This document shows positions 1 through 9,638 of a stretch of DNA of 64,000 nt, piece after piece (the first letter of the stretch is position 1; every line of letters begins with the position of its first letter). A program made the position numbers and the translations under genes. Source of the stretch: Azospirillaceae bacterium (GTDB taxonomy: Bacteria > Pseudomonadota > Alphaproteobacteria > Azospirillales > Azospirillaceae); contig JANQJV010000159.1 of NCBI GenBank assembly GCA_028281465.1, forward strand, positions 1 through 64,000. Direction: 5' to 3'. Under the pieces are notes generated by a model. The model was not told the DNA's origin and searched no databases. It saw only the letters and a program-made list of their open reading frames with translations.

Positions 1-422
1 TTTGCTACTATATTTGGACACGCCAAGCTTAGTTTCTTGTTAGAGTCCGGCGCTTTTCTGGCTGCACGAGGCGCGCTGAAGCACGCCCTACGAGAATAGA
101 CCCATGAGTCAATCCGATCGTTTGTTGGTCTAATACCAACGGCCCGAAACACTGACCGGTCCTCGGGCCGCCCTGCTTCGGAGTGCCGGCATCCGTGCCG
201 GCGCTCCTCGTTCAGCGCCGAAACCGAGCGTGTCGTCAATGCGGGCCATCGGTATAACGGCACTGAGCCGATGTGACGTGATTGGCTCACGGGCCATGGT
301 TTGGCGGCGACCCTGTCTGAGTCTGCACCCGGTCAGACGGGGCCCGATCGGCTGGACACCATCATTCAGACCTTGATCGACGCCGACGTCGACGCGGGAT
401 CCAGTGGCAGTCGGTCCAGCCG
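1..422. other. Non-coding stretch at the left window edge
   Basis: No convincing gene is seen here. A minus-strand open frame covers about 130-426, but its translation looks like antisense low-complexity sequence and has no recognisable domain. Two structures stand out. One is a perfect GTTGGT/ACCAAC inverted repeat at 124-140. The other is a 10-bp hairpin at 181-206 with arms GAGTGCCGGC and GCCGGCGCTC and a single G-T pair. The AT-richer first 120 bases may be the upstream region of a gene lying to the left of the window. Confidence 0.5.
124..140. promoter_or_regulatory. Candidate GntR-type operator palindrome
   Basis: The sequence is GTTGGT, then CTAAT, then ACCAAC, so both 6-base arms match perfectly. 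TGGT...ACCA palindromes are the usual targets of FadR-subfamily GntR repressors, although those commonly have a 3-base rather than 5-base spacer. No regulator gene is visible in the window, so its assignment to a regulator is inference. Confidence 0.25.
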
Positions 423-2744
423 TCAATTCCGCAACGGCTTGCCGGTGTTGAGCATGTGCTCCATGCGCGCCGTGGTTGCCGGTCGACGAATCAGCGCCAT
501 GAACGCCTGCCTTTCCAACCGGCGCACCGCCACGTCATCGCAGGTGTCGGTCAGGTCGGTGTCGCCGCCGGACAAAATCCCCGCCAGCGCCTCTGCGACA
601 ACGGCATCGTGCGAGGTCGCCTTACCAGATAGCCGCAGCCCGTCCACCATCATACCGAGCGCAGTTCGGGCGGTTGGCCCGGGTAACGGGAACGACGGAC
701 GGTCGGGCGGTCGGTAGCCGTCCACCAAACCCAATGCCCGTGCCTTGGCATCGGCCAGCAGGCGATCCCGGTTCATGGTGATGCCGTCGCTCCGCCCCAA
801 GAAGCCGAGATCGCGCGCCTCTTCGGCCGATCTCGACACCTTCGCCAAACCGATGGTCTCGAACGCTCGACCGATCGCCGGCATAGGACCGCCCGGCTTC
901 CCCTTCTCGGCCAGGTACCGGACGAGCAGGGCAGCCGTGCCACCCCAGGCCGGCACCAGCCCGACACCGGCCTCGACCAGACCGATGTAACTCTCGGCAT
1001 GCGCCTGGATCGCATCGCAGTGGAGCAGAATCTCGCACCCGCCGCCCAGGGCCATGCCCGTCGGAGCCCCGACGACGGGGCATGGCGCATCGCGTAGTGC
1101 GGCGAAACAGCTCTGCCCGAGCGACACCATCTCGTCGATGCGTGACCAAGCGGCCACGTTGACCAGGAAGAGTGCAAATCCCAGGTTGACGCCAACCGAG
1201 AAATGCTCGCCCTCGTTGTGGATCACAATCGCACGGTACCGGTCAGTGCCGCCGACGATCTCGACGGCCGCCTGCACCATGGCGAGCGTGTCCTGATCAA
1301 TGGCGTTCATCTTGCTGTGGAACTCCAGCACCAAGACGCCGTCGCGTGCATCCCAGAGGCTGGCCGAACCGTTGCGGCGCACCGGCTCGGTCCCGCGCTT
1401 GAGATCGGACAGCAGCAACACCCCGTCGGCGCGGCGGACCGGACGGCGCCGGCCGTCGGCAGCCATGACCAGCAAGGCATCGTCACGGCTTTGGTAGATC
1501 GGATCGGAGCCAAGTCGGTTCAGATACGGCGGAACCGGCTGTTTTTCCTCGCGAAGCGTCCGAACCAACCAATCGGCTCCCAACCGATCGATCAGCGCGA
1601 AAGGGCCGTGTGTCCACCCATAGCCCAGGTGCATGGCGCGATCGACCGCCGCCGGGTCATCGGCGACCTCGGGCACGAGACCCGCAGCATAGCCGAGCGT
1701 GGCCGAGAGCACCCGCCGAGCGAATCGGCCACCCTCGTCCGAATGCGCCACGAGGGCACGCAGCCCGCCGGTCTTTGCTGCCTCGACGCTGTCAAGACGC
1801 GGTTTTTTGGCCTGCCGGTAGGCGCCGCTGGTCAGATCCAGAGCCTCCTTTTGCCGGCTACCGTCGGCGTGTTTCACCAGGCGGTAGAAGCCGCCCAGCC
1901 CCTTGCGGCCGGTGTAGCCGTCAGCGATCAATCGGTCGATCAGCGACCACGGCCGCTGCAGACCCCGAAGCCCGTCCTGCTCGGGCAGGGCCGTGCACAG
2001 GCTTTGGTTGACCTGCGGGATCAGGTCCAGGCCAACGAGATCCATCAAGCCGAACACCCCAGTCTTCGGGAAACCCATGGGGGCACCGGAAACAGCGTCG
2101 ACGGTCTCGACCGTCAGCTCCATGTCACGCGCGGCATTGATCGCGGCCTGCAGCCAGAAGGCACCGATGCGGTTGGCGATGAAGCCTGGCCGGTCGTGAC
2201 ACACCACAACACCCTTGCCGAGCCGACGGTCGGCGAAGTCGACGATCGCCGCGGCCAGGTCGGGCCGTGTCTCGGGCCCGGGCACCAACTCCAGAAGCCG
2301 CATGTACCGGGGTGGATTGAAGAAATGCGACACGAGAAAGTCGCGCCTGAGCGCCTCGGATTGCCCCTCCAGCAGCGTCGACACGGGGATCGTCGAGGTG
2401 TTCGACGAGACCGCCGAACCGGGTTTGCGCCGCCTATCCAGGTCGCGCAACAGGGCCCGCTTCGGACCAGGCTGCTCGACGATGGCTTCCACAATCCAAT
2501 CCGCCTCGCCAATGCCCGACAGCCCGTCGGGCAAGTCGGCCGCCTCGACTTGGTCGACAAAACGCGGGTGCATGAAGGCAGCCGGATCGGCCCGGCGCAA
2601 ACGCTCCACCGCCCTTGCCGCGGCACCGGGCACCACGTCGAGCAGCACCACCGTCAACCCGGCATTGGCCAAGTGGGCGGCGATACCGGCCCCCATGGTT
2701 CCGGCCCCGACGACCGCCGCACGTCGCATGTCCATTCCGGCCAT
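423..2744 (-). CDS. FadN-type 3-hydroxyacyl-CoA dehydrogenase / enoyl-CoA hydratase
   Basis: This 773-residue bifunctional beta-oxidation enzyme would hydrate enoyl-CoA and oxidise 3-hydroxyacyl-CoA with NAD. The Rossmann nucleotide-binding motif GAGTMG lies at residues 13-18. The dehydrogenase C-terminal domains follow, and the crotonase domain is at the C-terminus from about residue 455 to 650. That order matches FadN/YusL and is the reverse of FadB. In the crotonase part both expected catalytic glutamates are visible, one in GGGCEIL and one in GLVEAGVG. The start is supported by GGGAGGA placed 3-4 bases before the ATG. The gene is divergent from sppA. The thiolase and acyl-CoA dehydrogenase partners common next to fadN are not in the window and may lie downstream, left of position 1. 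Confidence 0.9.
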   Translation of the reverse strand: MAGMDMRRAAVVGAGTMGAGIAAHLANAGLTVVLLDVVPGAAARAVERLRRADPAAFMHPRFVDQVEAADLPDGLSGIGEADWIVEAIVEQPGPKRALLRDLDRRRKPGSAVSSNTSTIPVSTLLEGQSEALRRDFLVSHFFNPPRYMRLLELVPGPETRPDLAAAIVDFADRRLGKGVVVCHDRPGFIANRIGAFWLQAAINAARDMELTVETVDAVSGAPMGFPKTGVFGLMDLVGLDLIPQVNQSLCTALPEQDGLRGLQRPWSLIDRLIADGYTGRKGLGGFYRLVKHADGSRQKEALDLTSGAYRQAKKPRLDSVEAAKTGGLRALVAHSDEGGRFARRVLSATLGYAAGLVPEVADDPAAVDRAMHLGYGWTHGPFALIDRLGADWLVRTLREEKQPVPPYLNRLGSDPIYQSRDDALLVMAADGRRRPVRRADGVLLLSDLKRGTEPVRRNGSASLWDARDGVLVLEFHSKMNAIDQDTLAMVQAAVEIVGGTDRYRAIVIHNEGEHFSVGVNLGFALFLVNVAAWSRIDEMVSLGQSCFAALRDAPCPVVGAPTGMALGGGCEILLHCDAIQAHAESYIGLVEAGVGLVPAWGGTAALLVRYLAEKGKPGGPMPAIGRAFETIGLAKVSRSAEEARDLGFLGRSDGITMNRDRLLADAKARALGLVDGYRPPDRPSFPLPGPTARTALGMMVDGLRLSGKATSHDAVVAEALAGILSGGDTDLTDTCDDVAVRRLERQAFMALIRRPATTARMEHMLNTGKPLRN

Positions 2745-2971
2745 CGTTCCTCCCTGGCCTCCGCCAACTCCGGTGGGTTATTCCGACATGGCGCCGACCC
2801 GAACCCAGCGCCAGACCCGCCCGGAGCCTAAACCAGTCGGCCGTGTCTCCGACCACGGTGGTCGACAACGATCGGGAAACGGGAGTACCACAGAACGGGA
2901 CCGGCCGGCACCCCGGGCTGCGGCCGTTCGTTCACCGTCCCATTCCGCCCCGTCCCGCGCCGATTAGACCC

Positions 2972-4750
2972 ATGCTCCGTTTCTTCGTCCGCCTGCTTGC
3001 CGCCATCGGGTTCCTGACCGTGCTCACCCTCTGCGCGGTCGGCTATGTCGGTTACCTCATGGTGTTCGAACGGCCCAGCCTCCCTGACCGGATGGTTCTG
3101 CACATCGACCTGAACAAACCGTTGGTCGACCACATCAGCGACGACCCAGTGGCCGGCGCCCTTCTGCCCACCGATGTCAGCTTGCGCGACATCGTCGTCG
3201 CCATCGACCGGGCCGGCCAGGATGACCGGGTCGGCGGCGTCTTGGTCCGCTTCGGCGCGGAGGCGCTTAGCTTCACCCAGGCACAAGAGCTGCGGCTGGC
3301 GGTGCAGCGGTTCCGCAACCAAGACCGCTTCACCTACGCCTTTGCCGACAGTTTCGGGGAACTGAACCCGGCCAACGCAACCTATTATCTCGCCAGCGCC
3401 TTCGACCAGGTTTGGATGCAGCCCATCGGCATGCTCGGCCTGACCGGGTTCAGCGCGGAAATGCCGTTCGCCCGCGGCCTCCTCGACCGTCTGGCCATCG
3501 ACCCGGAGATCGAGTCCCGGCACGAATACAAGACGGCCTTGGAGTTCCTGACCGAAACCAGCATCTCCGAACCGCACCGACGCATGACCGATGACCTCCT
3601 GGAAGCGCTTGGCAATCAACTGATCGCCGGTGTGGCAGCCGGCCGGTCGCTCGACCCGTTGGTGCTGCGCGGCCTGATCGACCGCGGACCGTTGCTGGAT
3701 CGTGAGGCGGTCGAGGCTGGTCTGGTCGACCGGCTCGGGTACTTCGATGAGGTCACGACGGCGGTCGAGACCGAAGCCGGCGCCGAGGTGGAGGTGGTGC
3801 CCCTCGAACGCTACCTCGCCGCCACGGAAGCCGTGCTGGAAACCGACCAGGTGCTTGCCGTCATCCATGCGCAGGGGTCGATCCAGCGCGGCCCCGGCGG
3901 CGGCGATCCGCTTCTGGGTGGGACGTTCGTCGCATCCCAGACGGTGGCCGATGCTTTCCGCGACGCAGCAGAAGACGAGTCCGTGCGCGCCATTGTGTTC
4001 CGCATCGACAGCCCCGGTGGCTCCGCGGTGGCTTCCGAGACTATTCGACGCGCCGTGATGCAAGCCCGCGACGCTGGCAAACCCGTGGTCGTGACCATGG
4101 GCGACAATGCCGCCTCCGGAGGTTATTGGATCGCTATGGAGGCCGACCACATCATCGCCCACCGTGGCACCCTCACCGGCTCCATCGGCGTGCTCGGCGG
4201 AAAAGTGGCAACCGAACGGCTATGGTCCAACTTGGGAGTGCGCTGGGACCACATCGACGGCGGGCGCAACGCGGGCATGTGGTCCAGTGTGCGCCCGTAC
4301 AGCACCGACGGGCGCAACCGGCTGAGCGCCGCCCTCGACGCCATCTATGCCGCGTTCACCAACCGGGTGGGCGCAGCGCGCGCACTGGACGCCGGCCGTC
4401 TTGACGCCGTTGCTCGCGGGCGCGTGTGGACCGGTGCACAGGCCCTGGATTTGGGATTGGTGGACGAGCTGGGCGACTTCCATCTGGCGACGCGCCGCGC
4501 CGCCGAACGGGCCGGCCTCGACCCGGACACGCCTGTCTCCTTGCAGGCGTTTCCACGGCCTCGCTCAACATTCGATCGCCTGCTGAGCTTGCTCATGGCC
4601 GGCACCCGGCCGGCACCGACGCTGACCGTTCTGCAGACGCTCGACCGGTACCTCCCAACCGTGGTCCGCCTCCTGCGCGGCTTGGCGCTCACGCCTGGCG
4701 AGCGCCTGGTCCGGGCATCGGAGACCGTGCTCCCGCCGCACCGGCAGTGA
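2972..4750 (+). CDS. sppA: Signal peptide peptidase SppA, 67K type
   Basis: This 592-residue membrane-anchored serine protease would degrade cleaved signal peptides on the periplasmic side. One transmembrane segment lies near the N-terminus, at about residues 5-28. Two tandem S49 domains follow. The general-base lysine is K187 (HEYKTALEFL) and the nucleophile is S382 (NAASGGYW). Their spacing of 195 residues matches the two-domain E. coli type and not the short 36K form common in alphaproteobacteria. The ATG at 2972 was chosen because it places the hydrophobic anchor at the extreme N-terminus; the frame is open further upstream, but that extension is proline/arginine-rich and not SppA-like. 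Its last 62 bases overlap tlyA on the other strand. Confidence 0.92.
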   Translation: MLRFFVRLLAAIGFLTVLTLCAVGYVGYLMVFERPSLPDRMVLHIDLNKPLVDHISDDPVAGALLPTDVSLRDIVVAIDRAGQDDRVGGVLVRFGAEALSFTQAQELRLAVQRFRNQDRFTYAFADSFGELNPANATYYLASAFDQVWMQPIGMLGLTGFSAEMPFARGLLDRLAIDPEIESRHEYKTALEFLTETSISEPHRRMTDDLLEALGNQLIAGVAAGRSLDPLVLRGLIDRGPLLDREAVEAGLVDRLGYFDEVTTAVETEAGAEVEVVPLERYLAATEAVLETDQVLAVIHAQGSIQRGPGGGDPLLGGTFVASQTVADAFRDAAEDESVRAIVFRIDSPGGSAVASETIRRAVMQARDAGKPVVVTMGDNAASGGYWIAMEADHIIAHRGTLTGSIGVLGGKVATERLWSNLGVRWDHIDGGRNAGMWSSVRPYSTDGRNRLSAALDAIYAAFTNRVGAARALDAGRLDAVARGRVWTGAQALDLGLVDELGDFHLATRRAAERAGLDPDTPVSLQAFPRPRSTFDRLLSLLMAGTRPAPTLTVLQTLDRYLPTVVRLLRGLALTPGERLVRASETVLPPHRQ

Positions 4751-5495
4751 CCGATGCTTGAGCGTGATCAGCCACAAGGAGAAATTCGCGGTTGCCGTCC
4801 GCCCCGGTGATCGGGCTGGGGAGGAGGCCACGGACCGACCACCCCGGCTGGCAAGCCATCCAGGCCTGAAGTCGGTCGCATACCCTGGCATGAACCATGG
4901 GATCGCGTATGATGCCGCCCTTGCCGACCTGGTTCGGCCCCGCTTCGAATTGCGGTTTGACCAACGCAACCAACGACGCCGGCCGGGCGGCCAAGGCGAG
5001 GGACGCGGGCAGCACGGTGGCAAGACCGATGAAGCTGGCATCACACACGATCAGCGCAACCGGATCGGGTACCAGGTGCCGGGTCAGACGGCGCGCGTTG
5101 GTGCGCTCCAGGACGACGACGCGGTCGTCCGTGCGCAGTCGCCAGGCAAGCTGCCCGTGCCCGACGTCCACGGCATAGACTCGGAGCGCCCCCCGGTGAA
5201 GCAGAACATCGGTGAAACCGCCGGTGGAAGCGCCAATGTCGAGGGCGACAAGACCGGTCGGATCCAAGCCGAAGTGGTCAAGCGCCGCCACCAGCTTCAA
5301 ACCACCACGGGAGACCCAAGGATGGTCGGCACCGCGCAGGTCCAACACTGAATCCGCTGGCACGGCGTGGCCGGGTTTAGGCACACGCCGGTCGCCCCAA
5401 AACACCTTGCCGGCAAGGATCAGCGCCTGGGCCCGGGTGCGGCTGTCGGTCAGTCCCAGATCGACGACCCTCTGATCGGCGCGCACTTTTTGCAC
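4689..5495 (-). CDS. tlyA: TlyA-family rRNA 2'-O-methyltransferase / hemolysin-like protein
   Basis: The 268-residue protein has an N-terminal S4 RNA-binding domain (about residues 3-60) followed by an FtsJ/RrmJ-like SAM-dependent methyltransferase fold. The SAM motif region reads ALDIGASTGGFTD. TlyA proteins methylate a cytidine 2'-OH in 16S and/or 23S rRNA. It begins 11 bases after the phosphatase gene and ends that minus-strand run. The C-terminal 20 or so residues lie antisense to the end of sppA and look less conserved, so the functional C-terminus may be short. Confidence 0.88.
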   Translation of the reverse strand: MQKVRADQRVVDLGLTDSRTRAQALILAGKVFWGDRRVPKPGHAVPADSVLDLRGADHPWVSRGGLKLVAALDHFGLDPTGLVALDIGASTGGFTDVLLHRGALRVYAVDVGHGQLAWRLRTDDRVVVLERTNARRLTRHLVPDPVALIVCDASFIGLATVLPASLALAARPASLVALVKPQFEAGPNQVGKGGIIRDPMVHARVCDRLQAWMACQPGWSVRGLLPSPITGADGNREFLLVADHAQASVTAGAAGARSPMPGPGARQA

Positions 5496-5506
5496 GGCCA
5501 GGTCGC

Positions 5507-5974
5507 TTAGGTGCCGGGCGGAGGCGGCAACGGCGCGGCAACGCCGAAGCGGCGGCGGATGCGCTCTTCCAACTGGTTGCGCACCGTCCGATAGGCGTCG
5601 AGCATGACGTCGCGGTTACCCTCGATCAGCGACGGATCCAGGGTCGGCCAGAACTCCACCTCACAAGCGTAGGTGCGCACCATCTCCACGGCCCGGTGTT
5701 GCGCTTCGGGCGACAAGGATATCACCAGATCGAAGGATGTGTCGTGCAGGTTGTCGAATATCTTGGCACGATGGCGCACCAGATCGATGCCGATTTCGCG
5801 CATCACGTCAACCGCGAAGCCGTTGATCTCGCCTTCCTTGACACCGACCGAATCGACATAGAAGCGACGCCCGGTCAAACGTTTGAGCAGACCCTCGGCC
5901 ATGGGCGAGCGGATCGCGTTGTGCGTGCAGGCGAACAGGACGCCATTTACGTCGGAAAGCGTGTCGTCGACCAT
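5507..5974 (-). CDS. Low-molecular-weight protein-tyrosine phosphatase / arsenate-reductase-like protein
   Basis: The 155-residue cytoplasmic protein has the CX5R phosphatase loop near its N-terminus (C16 and R22, in CTHNAIRSP) and a downstream DP pair (TLDPSL) fitting the general-acid aspartate. The start at 5974 was chosen because the frame upstream overlaps the end of UPF0262 and is not conserved-looking. The hisD-UPF0262-phosphatase order is a recurrent alphaproteobacterial arrangement, usually followed by infA and maf; here tlyA follows instead. Its substrate cannot be told from sequence, and a true arsenate reductase role is not specifically supported. Confidence 0.82.
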   Translation of the reverse strand: MVDDTLSDVNGVLFACTHNAIRSPMAEGLLKRLTGRRFYVDSVGVKEGEINGFAVDVMREIGIDLVRHRAKIFDNLHDTSFDLVISLSPEAQHRAVEMVRTYACEVEFWPTLDPSLIEGNRDVMLDAYRTVRNQLEERIRRRFGVAAPLPPPPGT

Positions 5975-6068
5975 GGATCGGTCTGCCGCCCGTTTTGCCT
6001 CAGCCGCGCCCGGGCGGCCCAACAGCCATCGCGCTGCGCCCCCATCCACTCGCCACACCGACTCCCTT

Positions 6069-6548
6069 CTATCCACGAATATGCAGGACACAGACCAAGG
6101 TGAACAGGCGGCGGGCCGTATCGTGGTCAATGCGGATGCGGTCGGCCAGCCGCTCGCGCAGCATCTCCGAGCCTTCGTTGTGCAACGCGCGTCGACCCAT
6201 GTCGATCGCTTCGATCTGCGACGGCGACGATTTCTTTATGGCAGCGTAATAATTCTCACAAACCATGAAATAATCGCGAACAATACTGCGCAATCCACTC
6301 AACGGCAACATGACCTTGGACAAATGGGCACCGTCTTCTGCCTGAATGTTCAGACCGAGCCGGTTGTCCTCGATGCTGATGGCCAATTGATAGGGACCAT
6401 GCTCCGCGAATTCCAGCAGTTCGAATACGTTCTCTTCAAGCAGATCGTAGATGGCGATCGCCCGTTCGTGCTCCACTTCGGGCCGCCGGCGCACCACCGT
6501 GCGCTCGTCCAGCATCACCTGGACCAACCGATCGCGCCGCCCATTCAC
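6069..6548 (-). CDS. UPF0262 family protein
   Basis: This 159-residue protein of the UPF0262 family is conserved in alphaproteobacteria and has no established function. It is acidic and probably cytoplasmic, with the characteristic run around VMLPLSGLRSIVRDYF and a C-terminal DHDTARRLFTLVCVLHIRG. It overlaps the hisD stop by four bases (ATGA), so translation is probably coupled. A 94-base gap separates it from the phosphatase. Confidence 0.88.
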   Translation of the reverse strand: MNGRRDRLVQVMLDERTVVRRRPEVEHERAIAIYDLLEENVFELLEFAEHGPYQLAISIEDNRLGLNIQAEDGAHLSKVMLPLSGLRSIVRDYFMVCENYYAAIKKSSPSQIEAIDMGRRALHNEGSEMLRERLADRIRIDHDTARRLFTLVCVLHIRG

Positions 6549-7852
6549 GAAACGATCTCCTCGACCACACCGCGCACAAGGAGCGAGCGGGCATGGGCCT
6601 CCAGGCCCTCAGCCCGGGCCAACGTCACCGCGGCCGAACCGATCTGTCCCAAAGCCTCCGGTGAGCAGGCGAGGAACGTGGTGCGCGTCAGGAAATCATG
6701 CACGCCGAGGCCGGAGGAAAACCGGGCGGATCGCCCAGTCGGCAAGACATGATTGGGGCCACCGACGTAGTCACCGACGGCTTCCGGCGTGTACCGGCCC
6801 AGGAACGCCGAGCCAGCCCGGCCGATGCGTGCAAACAGGCTCTCCGGCTCAGCGACGGCCAGCTCCAGATGTTCCGGCGCGATACGGTCGACCAGTGCTG
6901 GGGCCTCATCCAAACTGCCAACGACGATAACGGCACCGAAATCGCGCCAGCTCGCATCGGCAACGGCACGCCTAGGCAGGGTTTCCAGATGCGCCGCCAG
7001 CGCCGCTTCCACCCGCCCGGCGAAGGCGGCATTGTCGGTGATCAAGATCGCCTGCGCCACCGTGTCGTGTTCGGCCTGGGACAACAAGTCAATGGCGATC
7101 CAAGCCGGGTCGTTGTCAGCATCGGCCACGACGAGAATTTCCGATGGACCGGCAATCAAATCAATGCCGACGGTACCAAACACCTGGCGTTTCGCTTCGG
7201 CGACATAGGCGTTGCCGGGACCAACGATCTTGTCCACCGGGCGGATGCGCGCGGTACCGTAAGCGAGTGCCGCCACCGCCTGGGCACCACCAATCCGATA
7301 GATCTCGTCGATGCCAGCACGCCGTGCTGCCGCCAGGACGAGGGGCGACACGGTGCCATCCGGCGTCGGCACGGCCATGGCGAGCTGTCGAACCCCGGCT
7401 ACCTTGGCCGGAATCGCGTTCATGAGCAGGGAGCTCGGATAGGCCGCCTGCCCGCCCGGAACATAAAGTCCGACCCGCTGAATAGGTTTCCAGCGCAGCC
7501 CAAGCCGAACGCCGGCGTCGTCGACATAGTCAAGTCCGTCGGGCGTTTGGCGCCGGTGGAATGCGTCGATCCTGGCTGCGGCCGTGTCGAGCGCCCGCAG
7601 CGCCGCGGGGTCGCAAGCGGACACCGCGGCGTCGATTTCCGCCGATGTGAACCGAATCGAATCGACCGTGCAGTCATACCGATCGAACGCCCGGGTCAAG
7701 GCCACCAACGCGGCGTCGCCCTCGCTGCGGACCTGTGCGAGGATGCCGGCGACCGTCTCGCGCACATCCGCCTCGACGTCGCGTTTCGCCGCCAGGAAGG
7801 CATGGAACGACGCTTCGAACCCGGAGTCAGCGCTATTCAGACGGTACGGCAT
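6545..7852 (-). CDS. hisD: Histidinol dehydrogenase
   Basis: This 435-residue zinc enzyme catalyses the last two steps of histidine biosynthesis, L-histidinol to L-histidine with two NAD+. Family landmarks include the glycine-rich [12 protein letters not shown] segment, [10 protein letters not shown], the EHLELAV glutamate/histidine motif and the C-terminal HDFLTRTTF zinc/active-site histidine. The length is normal for bacterial HisD. It overlaps the end of hisG by 20 bases and the start of UPF0262 by four bases, so all three are probably cotranscribed. Confidence 0.95.
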   Translation of the reverse strand: MPYRLNSADSGFEASFHAFLAAKRDVEADVRETVAGILAQVRSEGDAALVALTRAFDRYDCTVDSIRFTSAEIDAAVSACDPAALRALDTAAARIDAFHRRQTPDGLDYVDDAGVRLGLRWKPIQRVGLYVPGGQAAYPSSLLMNAIPAKVAGVRQLAMAVPTPDGTVSPLVLAAARRAGIDEIYRIGGAQAVAALAYGTARIRPVDKIVGPGNAYVAEAKRQVFGTVGIDLIAGPSEILVVADADNDPAWIAIDLLSQAEHDTVAQAILITDNAAFAGRVEAALAAHLETLPRRAVADASWRDFGAVIVVGSLDEAPALVDRIAPEHLELAVAEPESLFARIGRAGSAFLGRYTPEAVGDYVGGPNHVLPTGRSARFSSGLGVHDFLTRTTFLACSPEALGQIGSAAVTLARAEGLEAHARSLLVRGVVEEIVS

Positions 7853-8519
7853 GAGCAGCTTCCCTAAAACGTTCGATCCAGCCGGTGATCTCCATGGAAC
7901 GGGTCTTCCAGGCCGCCCGGTTCACGATAAGCCGCGACGATACCGCGGCCACCTGCTCCACTTCGACCAGTCCGTTGTCCTTCAGCGTTCGCCCGGTTTG
8001 CACCAGATCGACAATGCGGCGACACAAGCCCAAGGACGGCGCCAACTCCATGGCCCCGTTCAGCTTGATGCATTCCGCTTGCACGCCCCGCGCCGCGAAA
8101 TGCCGCCGGGTTAGCGATGGGTATTTGGTTGCGACACGGATGTGACTCCACTGTTCCGGATGGTCAGCCTCCAGCAGATTGGCCGGCTCGGCCACACTGA
8201 TGCGGCATTTGCCGATGCCCAAGTCGAGCGGCGCGTACAACTCCGGGTAGTCGAATTCCATCAGCACATCGCTGCCAGCGATGCCGAGATGGACGGCCCC
8301 AAAGGCGACGAAGGTGGCAACGTCAAAGGCACGAACACGGATGATCGACAATAGCGGCAGGTTGGTGCGGAACCGCAACTGACGGCTCTCAGCATCATCG
8401 AACGCCGGTTCCGGTTCAATGCCGACGCGTGGCAGGAATGGGCGCAGCTCGCTCAGAATGCGACCTTTGGGCACGGCCAGCACCAGATGTTCCGGCGGGT
8501 GGGCGGGACTGTCGCTCAA
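7833..8519 (-). CDS. hisG: ATP phosphoribosyltransferase, short form
   Basis: This 228-residue enzyme condenses ATP with PRPP in the first step of histidine synthesis. It starts with [14 protein letters not shown] and contains the typical [11 protein letters not shown] segment. At this length it lacks the C-terminal ACT-like regulatory domain, so it belongs to the short HisG type that works with HisZ. No hisZ is present in the window and must be elsewhere. It starts 15 bases after the glycosyltransferase run, so the two groups may share a transcript. Confidence 0.92.
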   Translation of the reverse strand: MSDSPAHPPEHLVLAVPKGRILSELRPFLPRVGIEPEPAFDDAESRQLRFRTNLPLLSIIRVRAFDVATFVAFGAVHLGIAGSDVLMEFDYPELYAPLDLGIGKCRISVAEPANLLEADHPEQWSHIRVATKYPSLTRRHFAARGVQAECIKLNGAMELAPSLGLCRRIVDLVQTGRTLKDNGLVEVEQVAAVSSRLIVNRAAWKTRSMEITGWIERFREAAHAVPSE

Positions 8520-8534
8520 CGGCCGTTCTCCTGT

Positions 8535-9638
8535 TCAGCCCGCCGCGGGGCCAACACCCCCATCCACCCCGAGACCAGCAGCGCCCGCATGGTCCAGAAC
8601 GTGGCGGTAGAAGGCAAGATAGTCGTTCACCATCACGCGTTTGGTGAATTTTTCCGCATAGGTCGCATGGCCGCCAGCAATCAGCCGGGCCCGCAGCTCG
8701 CCATCATTGAGCACTCGGTTGATCGCCGCCGCCAGAGCGGCGGGATCATCCGTCGGCACCAAAAGGCCGTTTCGCTCCGGCTCAACATAAGCCCGCGGTC
8801 CTTGGGCGGCTGCGGCGACCAGGGGCACACCACTGGCCCAGGCTTCCGGCATGACGGTACCAAATGGCTCGTAACGCGAAGGGAATACACAAATGTCACA
8901 CGCTGCCAGCAGTGCCGCACGATCTGTCCGCCAGCCGAGGAAACGGACTCGATCGGCGACCTCGCACCGCTGCGCAAGGCGTGTCAATCGGGCCCTGAGC
9001 GGACCGTCTCCGGCGATCCAGAGCACGGCAGCCGGAACCTCGATGAGTGCCCTGATCAGCGTATCCAAACCCTTCTTCCAGTGTAGGCGGGCCAGCGCCA
9101 AGAGCACCGGCCGGTCCGGTGGCGTGTCCAGGACCGACCGGTCGACCGGCATGGCGGAAACCAGATCGGCAAAGGTGTGAATCGCGACGGTGTGCGCCGG
9201 ATCGCCGCCGGCCGCCACGATGTGGTCTGCGATGTCGGTCGTCACACCGATACGATACGGACAGTTCCGGTAGTATTTCAGGTCGTAATACCCACCAAAC
9301 CAGCCGATGTTGGGGATCCCGTCGGTGGGCGCGTAGCTCGCGGCACGGGCCATCCAAAACTGCCGTACTGTGGGTCGGAATTCCTGTGTTGCGACATCGA
9401 TGACAGCTCGTGTGCGAAACCCGAAGTGCCGCGGAAACCGACTGTAATACAGCGGGACGTCGTTGTCCTGCCAGGTTTGATCCCGGTATCGATTGGGGCG
9501 CGTCACGATGGCTTGCTCAACGCCCGCCTCGCTGAGCGCCGTCACCGTGTCGGCGCACATGGTTTCGGCGCCGCCCACGCTGCCGCCTGCCATGACGTGC
9601 AGCACACGCGGCATAGCTCTGGTCGGTGGATCGTTCAT
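8535..9638 (-). CDS. Glycosyltransferase family 4 protein
   Basis: This 367-residue GT-B enzyme has a glycine-rich N-terminal loop (VMAGGSVGGAE) and, in the C-terminal half, the GT4 sugar-nucleotide signature with the EPFGTVMPE E-x7-E motif. It would transfer a sugar from a nucleotide donor during lipopolysaccharide or other envelope glycan synthesis; the sugar is not predictable. The ATG at 9638 was chosen because it overlaps the preceding stop as ATGA. It is the last glycosyltransferase of a four-gene run and lies just before hisG. Confidence 0.88.
   Translation of the reverse strand: MNDPPTRAMPRVLHVMAGGSVGGAETMCADTVTALSEAGVEQAIVTRPNRYRDQTWQDNDVPLYYSRFPRHFGFRTRAVIDVATQEFRPTVRQFWMARAASYAPTDGIPNIGWFGGYYDLKYYRNCPYRIGVTTDIADHIVAAGGDPAHTVAIHTFADLVSAMPVDRSVLDTPPDRPVLLALARLHWKKGLDTLIRALIEVPAAVLWIAGDGPLRARLTRLAQRCEVADRVRFLGWRTDRAALLAACDICVFPSRYEPFGTVMPEAWASGVPLVAAAAQGPRAYVEPERNGLLVPTDDPAALAAAINRVLNDGELRARLIAGGHATYAEKFTKRVMVNDYLAFYRHVLDHAGAAGLGVDGGVGPAAG

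Noticed and set aside
1203-2831. Long plus-strand open frame opposite the FadN-type gene
   Set aside because: The translation is rich in arginine, glutamine and histidine with no domain, and the opposite strand encodes a complete recognisable enzyme. Long antisense frames are common at this GC content.
2828-4162. Long minus-strand open frame inside sppA
   Set aside because: It is histidine/glycine/aspartate-rich shadow translation of sppA, without motifs.
4689-4750. Convergent 62-base overlap of sppA and tlyA as a sign of misannotation
   Set aside because: Both proteins are recognisable up to close to the overlap and the C-terminal tails are variable, so a real convergent overlap is acceptable.
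6698-7867. Long plus-strand frame opposite hisD
   Set aside because: It is antisense to a clear hisD and has no recognisable domain.
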